Assembly: GCF_050320395.1 (NCBI RefSeq)
Contig: NZ_CP144459.1
Location: 1,984,001 to 2,048,000 of the forward strand
Source: Treponema_C sp050320395
GTDB taxonomy: Bacteria > Spirochaetota > Spirochaetia > Treponematales > Treponemataceae
DNA length: 64,000 bases
Direction of reading: 5' to 3'
Position 1 is the first letter of the stretch, and each line of letters begins with the position of its first letter. The position numbers and the translations under genes are program-made. The notes below the pieces were generated by a model that searched no databases, was not told where the DNA came from, and was given only the letters and a program-made list of their open reading frames with translations. Positions 7,640 through 16,543 of this stretch are shown piece after piece.

Positions 7640-7768
7640 GGGGTTGTGTTGATACAAACATCGTTATTTCCGTAATCCTTTTTCCCGAATTTTGAAGATA
7701 TAAAAATTGATAAACCGTTAATTTTTACGCCGACAAAATATTTTGAATTGATTGAAGCAAAAATATAA
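7636..7768 (+). pseudogene. PIN-domain toxin remnant (internal deletion and frameshift)
   Basis: The reading frame from TTG 7636 gives VDTNIVISVILFPEF, the conserved first strand and catalytic Asp of PIN ribonucleases, then stops at 7695. One frame over, beginning at about 7691, the sequence gives FEDIKIDKPLIFTPTKYFELI and stops at 7768. This matches the usual C-terminal end of the same family (a 'TPTKYFELI'-like tail). The central ~90 residues, including the other acidic active-site residues, are missing. So an internal deletion has joined the two ends out of frame and the toxin is inactive. Confidence 0.7.
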
Positions 7769-7857
7769 ACCGATAATAAGCTAAATCAAATATTCATAAA
7801 TAGTACCCCCTTCAGCGGAAAAAGCTTGCTAAAGGGCCGGGCTTTACAAGGCCGATT

Positions 7858-8607
7858 TTACTCTTTTATCCGGCGAGTTTGGTATAGTTCATTCCTTTTA
7901 GACAGTGCCATAATGCAAAATATATTTATACAAATTGAAATTAAAAACAATATTATGAGAACCGGTAATAAAACAGCTTTATTCTTACTCTTCAAATATT
8001 CTTCAGGCAGATTTCCTCTCGAAAAGATGCCCGTATATACCTTCCCTATACTTAATGTAAGCGTTCCTTCTCCATCAAAATAATTATCCTTAAAATTCCC
8101 GACGTAATAGTCGCCTGCTTCATTTTTATATACGCCCTTGCCTTGTAAAAGCCCGTTCACAAAACGACCATAGAAGGAATCTCCGTTTTTTAAGATCATA
8201 ACACCTTCGCCATTTAAATAACCGTTTTGAAATGTGCCGCTACCGGTATTACCCGCTACATCAACAAGCTTACCGTGTCCGTCATAGAGTCCGTCTTTAA
8301 ATTCACCTTCATATTTCGCTCCATTACTAAGCATTATTTTTCCTCTTCCGGTTTGCATACCGTTTAAGAAATCTCCTTCATATACGTATAAACGGGTTGT
8401 CAGCTTACCTTTGCCGTTATATAATCCGTCCTTGAATTCTCCTTCGTATTTATCTCCGTTTTCCCAAATTTGAATTGCGTGTCCATGAAACAATCCTTTT
8501 TGTAAATTACCCGAATAAGTAGAACCGTCCGGCATTTGCACCGTATCCGCATATGCGGCACCAAACAATAAAGGCAAAAAAATAATCATCACAAAGTATT
8601 TCTTCAT
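7858..8607 (-). CDS. Exported MORN-repeat protein with C-terminal membrane anchor
   Basis: A 249-residue protein starting at 8605-8607, preceded by AGGAGAG; an in-frame upstream ATG lacks a ribosome site. It has a signal peptide (MKKYFVMIIFLPLLFGAAYA), then about eight MORN repeats of 22-23 residues (pattern YEGEFKDGLYNGKGK) over residues 22-200, then a hydrophobic segment (AVLLPVLIILFLISICINIF) near 215-240 and a short basic tail. MORN repeats form elongated beta sheets that bind lipids or proteins. The topology suggests a periplasmic repeat domain held to the inner membrane by the C-terminus. No enzymatic domain is seen; function unknown. Confidence 0.8.
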   Translation of the reverse strand: MKKYFVMIIFLPLLFGAAYADTVQMPDGSTYSGNLQKGLFHGHAIQIWENGDKYEGEFKDGLYNGKGKLTTRLYVYEGDFLNGMQTGRGKIMLSNGAKYEGEFKDGLYDGHGKLVDVAGNTGSGTFQNGYLNGEGVMILKNGDSFYGRFVNGLLQGKGVYKNEAGDYYVGNFKDNYFDGEGTLTLSIGKVYTGIFSRGNLPEEYLKSKNKAVLLPVLIILFLISICINIFCIMALSKRNELYQTRRIKE

Positions 8608-8750
8608 TTTATTCTCTCCTCTACAGTCCATCATCGTACTTTTTCGTTATTCAATTCGAAGTATGCCTTCCTTTACAAAGAAATTATTGACAGCAATCGA
8701 ATCTATCATCTTCCGACGAAAAATATCTTACCGCATCGGAATGAAATCAG

Positions 8751-9398
8751 TCAATCAGATTTTTCTCCCTCGAAAACCAATGAATATATGTTAATTTTTC
8801 CGACTTCAATCTTGAGCGGTGTATCCGATATTCCATATCTGATTATCACATACGTATCTTTTAATTCAAATTCCAACCACAAATAATTTCGGGATAAGCC
8901 TGCTCTATATTTATCCAGACGAAAAGTTTTTATTAAAGTTTGATTCTCCAATTCATATATTGATATATCCAAAGGAGCTCCTTTGGGAAAATTCATACTA
9001 AAGACATCCGCTATTTCATTATGATTTTCAACGGCACATAAAGAAGAAGTTATTATTTTTGAATCCTTTGTGATGAAGAATGTATAACCTGTTTCAATCT
9101 GTGTATAAATCATTTCTCTTTTTTTCACATCATAAAAGAATAATCTTCCGTACTGGGAAATGCGGGAGCTGCCCGTATCAATAAAATAAATTCGGTCATT
9201 ATGAATTTGATAGCCGTAAAAATAACTAAAGGGTAAAACTTCAACAACGTTATTATTTAGAACTATTTCATATTCCATAGTTTCAAAATTTTCATTTACT
9301 TTTACCGAATAAGCTTCTGCCGAACATAAAATATTCACGAAAATCGCAATTATCGGTATCAACAATAATTTTTTCATATAAGGATTAACCGCATGCAT
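8751..9398 (-). CDS. Exported protein of unknown function
   Basis: A 215-residue protein with a signal peptide (MKKLLLIPIIAIFVNILCSAEA within the first 30 residues), possibly with Cys as an acylation or cleavage-adjacent residue. The start at 9396-9398 is chosen because GGGAGA lies 5 nt upstream; an internal ATG at 9377 also fits a signal peptide. The mature part is rich in beta-strand-like patterns (YGYQIHNDRIYFIDTGSS, RLFFYDVKKREMIYT) reminiscent of propeller blades, but I do not recognise a family. It sits upstream of the MORN gene on the same strand with a gap of about 140 bp, so co-expression is possible. Confidence 0.65.
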   Translation of the reverse strand: MHAVNPYMKKLLLIPIIAIFVNILCSAEAYSVKVNENFETMEYEIVLNNNVVEVLPFSYFYGYQIHNDRIYFIDTGSSRISQYGRLFFYDVKKREMIYTQIETGYTFFITKDSKIITSSLCAVENHNEIADVFSMNFPKGAPLDISIYELENQTLIKTFRLDKYRAGLSRNYLWLEFELKDTYVIIRYGISDTPLKIEVGKINIYSLVFEGEKSD

Positions 9399-9540
9399 AA
9401 TTTCTCCCATAGTCCGTACCCTATTAAAATTCTTCCTCTATAAAACTTATATTAAAATCCTTAAAATTTCTATACAGAGTCAATTATTATATTGCCCGCC
9501 CCGCTTCTCCCCTCCCCTATTCTTTTTGCGGTTTTTGGTG

Positions 9541-9546
9541 TATACT
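9541..9546 (+). promoter_or_regulatory. -10 element for U32 gene, 9 nt before the start
   Basis: TATACT preceded by TG. The ATG follows 9 nt later with no Shine-Dalgarno sequence, consistent with a leaderless or nearly leaderless message. No clear -35 was found. Confidence 0.5.
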
Positions 9547-9555
9547 CAACTTATT

Positions 9556-11826
9556 ATGGCTGAATTATTAGCTCCTGCGGGCAACATAGAAGCTTTGGAC
9601 GCGGCAATAGGCGAGGGTGCCGATGCCGTCTATATGGGACTTAAAAGTTTTAATGCCCGTTTACGCTCCTCGAATTTTGCGTGGAATCAATTTGAAGCGG
9701 CGGTTGAAGCCGTACACCGGCAAAAGAAAAAAATATATGTAACGGTCAATACGGTTATCGAAGAAAGCGAAACCGAACGCTTATACCGTTTTTTATCCTA
9801 TTTGAATAAGGTCGGCCCCGATGCCCTGATTGTTCAGGATTTCGGCATCGTGCGCATGGTACAGGAATTCTTTCCGAAACTTGAACTGCACGCTTCAACT
9901 CAAATGAATATTGCAAGTGCGGCAGCCGTAAACCTTTTAAGCAAAGAAGGCATAAAACGCGTCGTTTTGGCGCGGGAATTAAACCTTGAAGAAATATCTT
10001 CAATAAAACGCAGCACCTCTTCCGAATTGGAAGTGTTTGTACACGGCGCCCTCTGCGTAAGCGAATCGGGCTTGTGTCTTTTTTCAAGTTTTTTGGGCGG
10101 AAAATCGGCAAACCGCGGTATGTGTACACAAGCGTGCCGCCGTTATTACGAAGCCGAACTTCCCGGAGGCGCAAAAGAAAAAGGCTATTATTTTTCGCCG
10201 CACGACTTGCAGCTTATAGACCGCCTTCCCGCCCTGATAAAAGCGGGGGTAGACTCATTTAAAATAGAAGGACGCATGAAAAGCGCCGAATACGTCGGAA
10301 GCGTAACGGCAGCCTACCGCTATGTTTTAGACAATTGGGAAAAAGATGAAAAAGGCGCCGTTGAAACGGGCAAGCGTATGCTTTCAACCGACTTTGCCCG
10401 CGCAAAAACCCGCTATTGGTTCGACGGAAGCGATGCATCAAAATTCTTAAACCCGAATCAGGCGGGCGGTACCGGTATTTATTTGGGTAAAATAGAAAGT
10501 CTGCGCTCGGAAAAAAGCTCCCGTACCGAAAATTCGGCGGCAGCCTCACCGGCGGACGGGAGTACCGATTCGGTGCAAAAATTCGCCCTTTTAAAAGGCG
10601 GCTCCTACGAGCCGGAAGCGGGAGATTCAATCCGCATCCACAAAAAAGACGATTCGGGACGTATCAGCTATAAAGTGCAGGAAGTGCAAAACACCCCAAG
10701 TTCACACGGAACAGCCGAAACATGGATAAGCGTACCGCCCGAAGCCGGACGCGGCGATCCGGTCTATCTTTTGCAAACAAAGTCCATGTCAAAGCGGTAT
10801 AAGCGCGTGCTTCCCGCCGACTTATCGCCCTACCGCTTACAGCCTTCAGACGAAAGGCTTCCCATCCTCGATTTAACGCCTTTAAAAAAAGACAGCTTAT
10901 CCTTTTTTCCGGAAGGTGTGTATATACAGGTGAGCACGCTTTCGGATATGCACGCATGTTTGGCGGAGCACCCGGTACGCTTTATTTTGGAATTGAACAG
11001 CGATACCCGGCGTTCCCTTATCGCAAAAAAAGAAGCGCTTCCCTGTTCGAAAAAACAGGTTTTTATTTCGCTTGACCCCTTTTGTACACCCGAAACGCAG
11101 GCCGCTTTGGAAAGCGACTTAAAAGCATTGCGCGAAGCGGGCTTTTACCAATGGATTGTAAACAATCCGGCCCATATCAATATGCTTAAATCCGAAAAGG
11201 ACATTATGATAGGCGGCCCCTATTTATATACCTTTAACCGCTGGGCGGTTTCCTGGCTCGAAAATCAAAACATAGACGCTTTTATTATGAGCCACGAAAG
11301 CAGCCGAAGCACCCTCGAAAGCATTTTTGAAGGTCCTCAGCGCTCCCGCCTGATGATATGCCTCTTTGCATATCCTGCCCTCTTTCGTATGCGCTTTAAA
11401 CTGCCGGACTCTTACGACTTCAGCATGTTTAATGACAGGGAGGGAATGTCGTTCAGGGCGCTTTCGACGCCGGACGGTTCCTTTGTCATGCCTGCCGACC
11501 CCTTTTCGATTATAGACCGCGTACACATACTAAAAAAGCAGGGCTTTTCGCGCTTTTTAATCGATATGTCAAAAACCGGCGTGCGGCGCGGCGATATAAA
11601 GGCTATTATGCGCGCCCTGCACAAGGGTGAAGCTCTTCCCGGCACCGAGCGTTTTAACTGGAAAGACGGCTTTTATTCTCCGACACAAAACCGCGAAGAA
11701 CTTCGCCCGGCACAGCGGAAAACCGAAAAATCTTCGGCTCCGTTCAAACAGTCTAAATCCTCTTCAAAGCCGCATCCGGCGAAAAAAACGCTTTCCGGCA
11801 AAGGCGCCAGGACAAAGGGAAGATAA
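9556..11826 (+). CDS. Peptidase U32 family protein (RlhA/TrhP-like RNA hydroxylation)
   Basis: A 756-residue U32-family protein. Characterised members (RlhA, TrhP) drive hydroxylation of 23S rRNA or tRNA; older family members were called collagenases. The N-terminus MAELLAPAGNIEALDAAIGEG and the signature around EVFVHGALCVSESGLC (about residues 158-175) with nearby NRGMCTQACRRYY are characteristic. The additional Cys residues may bind iron-sulfur. The second half contains a DUF3656-like region. The last 45 residues are a Lys/Ser-rich basic tail suited to RNA binding. The start at 9556 gives the conserved N-terminus; an upstream in-frame ATG at 9526 overlaps the -10. A basic tail of this kind is unusual. 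Which RNA it modifies is not shown. Confidence 0.85.
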   Translation: MAELLAPAGNIEALDAAIGEGADAVYMGLKSFNARLRSSNFAWNQFEAAVEAVHRQKKKIYVTVNTVIEESETERLYRFLSYLNKVGPDALIVQDFGIVRMVQEFFPKLELHASTQMNIASAAAVNLLSKEGIKRVVLARELNLEEISSIKRSTSSELEVFVHGALCVSESGLCLFSSFLGGKSANRGMCTQACRRYYEAELPGGAKEKGYYFSPHDLQLIDRLPALIKAGVDSFKIEGRMKSAEYVGSVTAAYRYVLDNWEKDEKGAVETGKRMLSTDFARAKTRYWFDGSDASKFLNPNQAGGTGIYLGKIESLRSEKSSRTENSAAASPADGSTDSVQKFALLKGGSYEPEAGDSIRIHKKDDSGRISYKVQEVQNTPSSHGTAETWISVPPEAGRGDPVYLLQTKSMSKRYKRVLPADLSPYRLQPSDERLPILDLTPLKKDSLSFFPEGVYIQVSTLSDMHACLAEHPVRFILELNSDTRRSLIAKKEALPCSKKQVFISLDPFCTPETQAALESDLKALREAGFYQWIVNNPAHINMLKSEKDIMIGGPYLYTFNRWAVSWLENQNIDAFIMSHESSRSTLESIFEGPQRSRLMICLFAYPALFRMRFKLPDSYDFSMFNDREGMSFRALSTPDGSFVMPADPFSIIDRVHILKKQGFSRFLIDMSKTGVRRGDIKAIMRALHKGEALPGTERFNWKDGFYSPTQNREELRPAQRKTEKSSAPFKQSKSSSKPHPAKKTLSGKGARTKGR

Positions 11827-11877
11827 AGCCGAACCGGAGCCGCCATAGAGCCGGCACGCGCCGAATGAAGCATAGAA

Positions 11878-11897
11878 AATGCCTCAAACCCGGCATT
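11878..11897. terminator. Weak hairpin between convergent U32 and ssb genes
   Basis: AATGCC, 8-nt loop, GGCATT followed by CTTT on the plus strand and TTCT on the minus strand. It is short; the position between converging genes supports a two-way terminator. Confidence 0.35.
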
Positions 11898-11957
11898 CTT
11901 TGATACCCTCTCTTTTCGGCAGATCCGGCATTTCTCCGTTTTTCGTTCTACCTCCTT

Positions 11958-12395
11958 TTAGAAAACGGGAACTTCATCATATTCTTCCGTTTGTACGGCT
12001 TCTTCCTGAACGCTTGTGTCTTCAACCGCTTCGGCGATTTTTACCGCGCCCTTCGTTTGAGCGTTTTTAAAAACGGGTTTAAATTCAATGTGTTCCGCTA
12101 CAATGCTGATTTTACTGCGATTTTTTTCTTCGCTGTCTACCCAGCGGCTTTGTTTTAAGCGCCCGACAACACGTACACCCCTGCCCTTGGTTCCGTTTTT
12201 CACCGTTAATTCCGCCAACTTGCCCCAAGCATCAATGTTAAAAAACGAAATTTCTTTTTCATAGCCTTCATCCTGTTTATACGTTCTCGTGCACATAATT
12301 GAAAACGTACACACACTCGTTCCCTTTGCGGTTTCGCGCAAAACCGGTTCCTGAACGATGTTTCCTTCAAGAATAATGGAATTAAGTGAATTCAT
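11958..12395 (-). CDS. ssb: Single-stranded DNA-binding protein
   Basis: A 145-residue SSB that coats single-stranded DNA in replication, repair and recombination. The OB-fold spans residues 1-105 with the family pattern: NSIILEGNIVQEPVLRETAKG, then FFNIDAWGKLAE and VVGRLKQSRW. A linker leads to an acidic tail ending DEVPVF, the C-terminal peptide that recruits partner proteins (canonical DDIPF, here slightly altered). The start is ATG at 12393-12395, 7 nt after GGAGG; a TTG 6 nt upstream is too close to the ribosome site. It stands alone, without rpsF or rpsR next to it, downstream of the 649-residue gene on the same strand. Confidence 0.92.
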   Translation of the reverse strand: MNSLNSIILEGNIVQEPVLRETAKGTSVCTFSIMCTRTYKQDEGYEKEISFFNIDAWGKLAELTVKNGTKGRGVRVVGRLKQSRWVDSEEKNRSKISIVAEHIEFKPVFKNAQTKGAVKIAEAVEDTSVQEEAVQTEEYDEVPVF

Positions 12396-12550
12396 AATCA
12401 AACCTCCGCAATAATTTTGTTCGGCCGTACATATATATTATTAGCGCGGAATGAAAAAAAAAGAGACTTTTTTTTAAAAAAAACGCATTTTTTTATGGAT
12501 TTTTATTAATTTAAAGAGAAGATAAAAAAAAGGGAACGGAAATAAGGATA

Positions 12551-14500
12551 TTATCCGAGTTTTACCAGACGAATAATGTACAACACAACATACATATGCA
12601 AAGGATCTTTATCCTTTATTTTTTGCAAAGCCGATGTTCTGATTAAGATACCGGCAAGGTCGTGAATGCGTTCAACCGTAAAATTCGAAGACTTCAAAGT
12701 TCTGATGGTTTTACGCATATAATCGCGTATTAAAGAATTGACATCTTCGGTAAGATCTATACGCAGCCGCTTGTCCAACAAATGATTCCATTGATTCATA
12801 TATGAGGTCAATTCACGATCCAAGTCGGACCCCGGAGGTACCAAGTGTTTTTCGGCAACTTCGGCTGCGGAACGGAATTCTTTGCGCCGTTCCGTCTTTG
12901 CGTTTAAAGAGCTGTCGCTTTCATCCTGAATCTGCACATGTGCGGTTTTAATTTCCGCTTCTTCCTGTCTTTTTTTATTTTTTCTGCGCGGCCTCATAAT
13001 AAAACCGGCAATCCACGAAATCGGAGGCGTGGTATACCAAAAGGGCAAGAGGATTTTTGCATCGGTTACAATTTCCGAACGAGACAACATCAACAGTTCG
13101 CTGTAGGGAAGCAGTTTTCCGTCGGCAAATAAATTAAGCGTGTGTTTTGCCCTTTCCTTCGACACAAGGGTTTCATAATATAACAGCGATAAAAAATTGG
13201 AATGCAAAAGCGCATATAAAACGGGAGCCCGAGCTAAAAGTTCCTGTTCGAGCCTTCGCTCATAAGCTTTTTTATCGTTCATTGCGGAAACCGAGTCAAA
13301 ACGCTTATACAGGGCAAACCACTCCTTTGTCAAACCGCTTTTTATCGTATCGCGGGCATCGGCGCATAAGCGTATGATTAGAGGAATAACCTTTTCTTTA
13401 TTGATATAATAGTATTCTCCCGTATGCAATTTAAAGGTTAACAGTTCGGGCAAATTGTTGTCGGAAAAAGCGGTTGTCTTTGCATGTAAAAAATCGGATA
13501 AATCTTTTTCGCTGTACTGTCCTAAAAGTTTGTTTCCCTTTAAGTCGGTAAAACTTTGAATCGTTTCCTTGCTGAAATAGTAGGGAGGCTTATTCAAAAG
13601 CTGTTCCAACACGCGAAGAGCTTGAGCCTTTTGATTTGCACGCTGCGATTTGTTTTTATAATAACCGAGAGCGATTTCGGTTAAGTAAATACTTTGTAAA
13701 ATCGCAATATCTTCCTGGGTATAATCCTTTACCTTTTCATAATCCTGTCGGATAAAAAAGCACAGTTGTCCCCAAAAATAAAAGATTTCTCCGGAAGTAC
13801 GTATGGATTCAAGAGCATCAGTAGGACGCTGTATAAACTGGGTAAAAAACGATTTTATCGATATATCTTTTCCCGGATTCGTCACCCTGAGCTTTTTAAG
13901 AAAATAATCATGGTACTCTTCTTTGCGCAGCATTTGCCGTATTTTTGCCATCGCTATATCAAGCAAAATATTCACCGATGTAACCGACGGAAAAAGAATA
14001 ATCGGCAAATCTTTGGGCAAAACAAGACCGTAAAGCCGTACAGACGGCTTTTCCTTTTGCGAAGAAGCCGAACCGTCTTCTTCCTGCGTTTCATCAAATA
14101 AACGGGTAAGCAGGGCGGAAGCCTGTTGGCGCTCGGCTACCTCCAACGGTGTTTGAGACGGCAATTCCGTTATAAGAGGATAGGGAATAGCCGGATTATT
14201 CAATATTTCGCGATAACGGTTTGCATATTTTTCAACATAAAAGGATATAACAATAATCCCCTTTTTGGGCGTATCGGCATTGACAATCATAATAGAGCGT
14301 TCCGCCTCAAGAGGATCTAAATATTTTTGCAGCGGCCCTTCCGGATTTTTTAAAAATACGACCAGATCCGGCAATTCATGCAAATGGCGCTGCGCATAAT
14401 ATTGCATGTAAGCACAGAACTCAGCAAACGAAATGTGAGCATGATTTTGACGCTGTGCAAACAGCTTTAATAATGTTAACATGTTTACTTTATTTGCCAT
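12551..14500 (-). CDS. Uncharacterised 649-residue spirochete protein
   Basis: I do not recognise a domain. The protein is predicted soluble and largely helical, with no signal peptide. It opens with ANKVNMLTLLKLFAQRQ, has a segment around residues 165-200 rich in Leu/Ile (GLVLPKDLPIILFPSVTSVNILLDIAM) and a long helical middle. A charged linker near 510-560 (RRKNKKRQEEAEIK) is followed by a compact C-terminal helical block ending LYIIRLVKLG. It is divergently transcribed from hisC with 119 bp between them. Its promoter (14507-14535) puts transcription start at the ATG. The ssb gene lies 155 bp downstream on the same strand, which may suggest a DNA-related role but is only neighbourhood evidence. 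Confidence 0.75.
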   Translation of the reverse strand: MANKVNMLTLLKLFAQRQNHAHISFAEFCAYMQYYAQRHLHELPDLVVFLKNPEGPLQKYLDPLEAERSIMIVNADTPKKGIIVISFYVEKYANRYREILNNPAIPYPLITELPSQTPLEVAERQQASALLTRLFDETQEEDGSASSQKEKPSVRLYGLVLPKDLPIILFPSVTSVNILLDIAMAKIRQMLRKEEYHDYFLKKLRVTNPGKDISIKSFFTQFIQRPTDALESIRTSGEIFYFWGQLCFFIRQDYEKVKDYTQEDIAILQSIYLTEIALGYYKNKSQRANQKAQALRVLEQLLNKPPYYFSKETIQSFTDLKGNKLLGQYSEKDLSDFLHAKTTAFSDNNLPELLTFKLHTGEYYYINKEKVIPLIIRLCADARDTIKSGLTKEWFALYKRFDSVSAMNDKKAYERRLEQELLARAPVLYALLHSNFLSLLYYETLVSKERAKHTLNLFADGKLLPYSELLMLSRSEIVTDAKILLPFWYTTPPISWIAGFIMRPRRKNKKRQEEAEIKTAHVQIQDESDSSLNAKTERRKEFRSAAEVAEKHLVPPGSDLDRELTSYMNQWNHLLDKRLRIDLTEDVNSLIRDYMRKTIRTLKSSNFTVERIHDLAGILIRTSALQKIKDKDPLHMYVVLYIIRLVKLG

Positions 14501-14506
14501 TACTAT

Positions 14507-14535
14507 ATTATACTACAATATTAAAACTTTTCCAA
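14507..14535 (-). promoter_or_regulatory. Leaderless-type promoter of the 649-residue gene
   Basis: On the minus strand TTGGAA (14530-14535), 17-bp spacer, perfect TATAAT (14507-14512), then 6 nt to the ATG at 14500. No Shine-Dalgarno sequence can fit. Confidence 0.75.
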
Positions 14536-14567
14536 TCATAAATATGCATATTCCCGTTTTTTTCCTC

Positions 14568-14596
14568 TTGACCGTTTTGGATACATCTCATACTAT
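14568..14596 (+). promoter_or_regulatory. Promoter of hisC
   Basis: TTGACC (14568-14573), 17-bp spacer, TACTAT (14591-14596). Followed by AGGAGG and the GTG start at 14620, a short conventional leader, unlike the divergent gene. Confidence 0.6.
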
Positions 14597-14619
14597 ACAC
14601 TACGAAAACAGGAGGTTAT

Positions 14620-15777
14620 GTGCTTTCACAACGAATCGCTCATTTGCATCCCTATGTTCCCGGAGAACAACCCTCGGACAAAGACTATATAAAACTCAAT
14701 GCAAATGAAAACCCCTACCCCCCTTCGCAAAAAGTTTTACAAGCGCTCAAAGATTTTATAGATACCTCCCCAATGCAAATGAGCCTCTATCCGGACCCCG
14801 AATCGCGTGCATTAAAACGCTCGATTGCCCGCATGCTCAACGAATCGGGAGGCCTGTTAAATGCGAAGAAAAAACTGCCCCTTGAAATCACCGAGGATAT
14901 GATTTTTTGCGGTAACGGTTCCGATGAAGTGCTTTCATTTATTTTTTACGCTTTTTTCGATTCCGACAAGCCCGTATTATTGCCCGAACATACTTACAGC
15001 TTTTATCCGGTTTACGGCGAGTATTACAATATTCCGCTTAAAAAAATCCCCCTCAGACCTGATTGGACGGTCGATACCGAAGCGCTTGTGAGCGCCTTTA
15101 AAAATCCGGTTTACGGCCCGGATGTTTCCGGCCCGGATTTTTCCGGCTTTATATGCGCCAATCCCAACGCACCCACGGGCATTGCAATGAGCCTTTCCGA
15201 CATTGAATCGATTTTACAAAATGCACAGGGGCGCGCCGTTGTTATAGATGAAGCCTATGCGGATTTTTCACATACCACGGCCTTACCTCTTTTGAAAAAA
15301 TATGAAAATCTTATTATAGTGCGTACTTTTTCAAAGTCCCTGTCCTTCGCGGGTATGAGACTGGGCTATTGCATCGCCCGAAGCGATGCGGCGGCGGCTT
15401 TGACAAGGGTAAAAAACTCCTTTAACCATTTCCCCGTAGATGCCCTTACCCGGTGCGCCGCAGAGGCCGTCTGTGCCGATTGGAGAACTTACGCCGAAAA
15501 CGCCGAGCGGATTGTCCGCACACGGGATGCTTTTTCGGATGAATTACGCCGTGAAGGCTGGACGGTCTTGCCTTCTTCGACAAATTTTATTATGGTTAAA
15601 AAGGGCGGTCTTGATAAAAAACCCGCTTTATCCGGAAAAACCGTTTATGAAAAACTTAAAAATTGCGGCTTTTTGGTGCGGTATTTTGCAGGGGCGGATA
15701 CGGGCGACTTTGTGCGCATTACAATAGGAACTGCCGCACAGATGAAGATTCTTGCGGATACAATAAAAAAGTTATAG
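14620..15777 (+). CDS. hisC: Histidinol-phosphate aminotransferase family protein
   Basis: A 385-residue fold-type I PLP aminotransferase of the HisC group, which converts imidazole-acetol phosphate with glutamate to histidinol phosphate; members also serve aromatic amino acids. Family features are LNANENPYPPS near residue 25, FCGNGSDEVL near 100, ICANPNAPTG near 180, VIDEAYADF near 205, and the PLP lysine in RTFSKSLSFAGMRLGY near 230. The start is GTG at 14620, placed after AGGAGG; an ATG at 14618 is out of frame. hisH and hisF lie 29 kb away, and no other histidine genes are in the window. The real substrate may therefore be histidinol phosphate or an aromatic oxo acid. Confidence 0.85.
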   Translation: MLSQRIAHLHPYVPGEQPSDKDYIKLNANENPYPPSQKVLQALKDFIDTSPMQMSLYPDPESRALKRSIARMLNESGGLLNAKKKLPLEITEDMIFCGNGSDEVLSFIFYAFFDSDKPVLLPEHTYSFYPVYGEYYNIPLKKIPLRPDWTVDTEALVSAFKNPVYGPDVSGPDFSGFICANPNAPTGIAMSLSDIESILQNAQGRAVVIDEAYADFSHTTALPLLKKYENLIIVRTFSKSLSFAGMRLGYCIARSDAAAALTRVKNSFNHFPVDALTRCAAEAVCADWRTYAENAERIVRTRDAFSDELRREGWTVLPSSTNFIMVKKGGLDKKPALSGKTVYEKLKNCGFLVRYFAGADTGDFVRITIGTAAQMKILADTIKKL

Positions 15778-15857
15778 GGAAGTGCCGCAGCGGGACGATT
15801 GAAAAACAGCCGGTTTTTGAAGCCCGCTCGGTTCTTACGTAAAACGCGGAGGTGTAT

Positions 15858-16532
15858 ATGCGTTTTCTTGTTTTGTCGGACATTCACGGCGATGAAAAAC
15901 ATCTTGAACAATTGGATGAAGAATTCGCCCTTGCCGATGCCGTACTCTTTGCCGGAGATTTTGCGCGGTTTGAAGAAACGGAAACGGCCCTGCCTGTTTT
16001 AAATACGCTCGTAAAAAAACACGACAGTCTGTTTTGCGTATTGGGAAACTGCGATGAAAAAGAATTTTTAAAAGAGTTGGAAAATCTGGACGTATCGGTA
16101 CAGGGAGATTTGGTATTCCGCGACGGTCTTGCCTTTGCCGGAAGCGGCGGAGGCTTAAAGTTTACCGGCGTTACCCCCTTTGAGCGCAGCGAAGAAGAAT
16201 TGATAAGCGATTTGAACATCGTACACGAAAAAGACAACTGCGATAATTTGATTTTATTGATACATCATCCGCCCTATAATACAAAGCTCGATATGATAAG
16301 CGCGGGCGCACACGTCGGTTCAAAGGCGGTCAGAACCTTTATCGAAAAGCACAAACCCCTTGCCGTCATAAGCGGCCATATCCACGAATCCTTTGCCGTA
16401 GATGCTATAGACGATACCGTTCTGATGAATCCCGGCTCCCTAACCGAGGGACGATACGGCATTTTGGAAGCCGAACAAAGCGATACGGGCGGATGGACGG
16501 TTACGAAGGCCAAACTCAAACGCCTCGGCTAA
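15858..16532 (+). CDS. YfcE/MJ0936-type metallophosphoesterase
   Basis: A 224-residue calcineurin-like phosphoesterase. All metal-binding motifs are present: LSDIHGD near residue 6, FAGDF near 33, LGNCDE near 60, IHHPPY near 135 and SGHIHES near 174. Members of this small-domain type hydrolyse phosphodiesters or phosphomonoesters using two metal ions; the cellular substrate is rarely known. The start is ATG at 15858, 5 nt after GGAGG; an in-frame GTG at 15852 overlaps the ribosome site. It follows hisC by 80 bp on the same strand and converges with the SUMF1-like gene, whose stop is 12 bp away. Confidence 0.85.
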   Translation: MRFLVLSDIHGDEKHLEQLDEEFALADAVLFAGDFARFEETETALPVLNTLVKKHDSLFCVLGNCDEKEFLKELENLDVSVQGDLVFRDGLAFAGSGGGLKFTGVTPFERSEEELISDLNIVHEKDNCDNLILLIHHPPYNTKLDMISAGAHVGSKAVRTFIEKHKPLAVISGHIHESFAVDAIDDTVLMNPGSLTEGRYGILEAEQSDTGGWTVTKAKLKRLG

Positions 16533-16543
16533 AACCGAACATA

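Noticed and set aside
13766..14101. 111-residue plus-strand ORF inside the 649-residue gene
   Set aside because: Shadow ORF; basic, low-complexity translation and no ribosome site.
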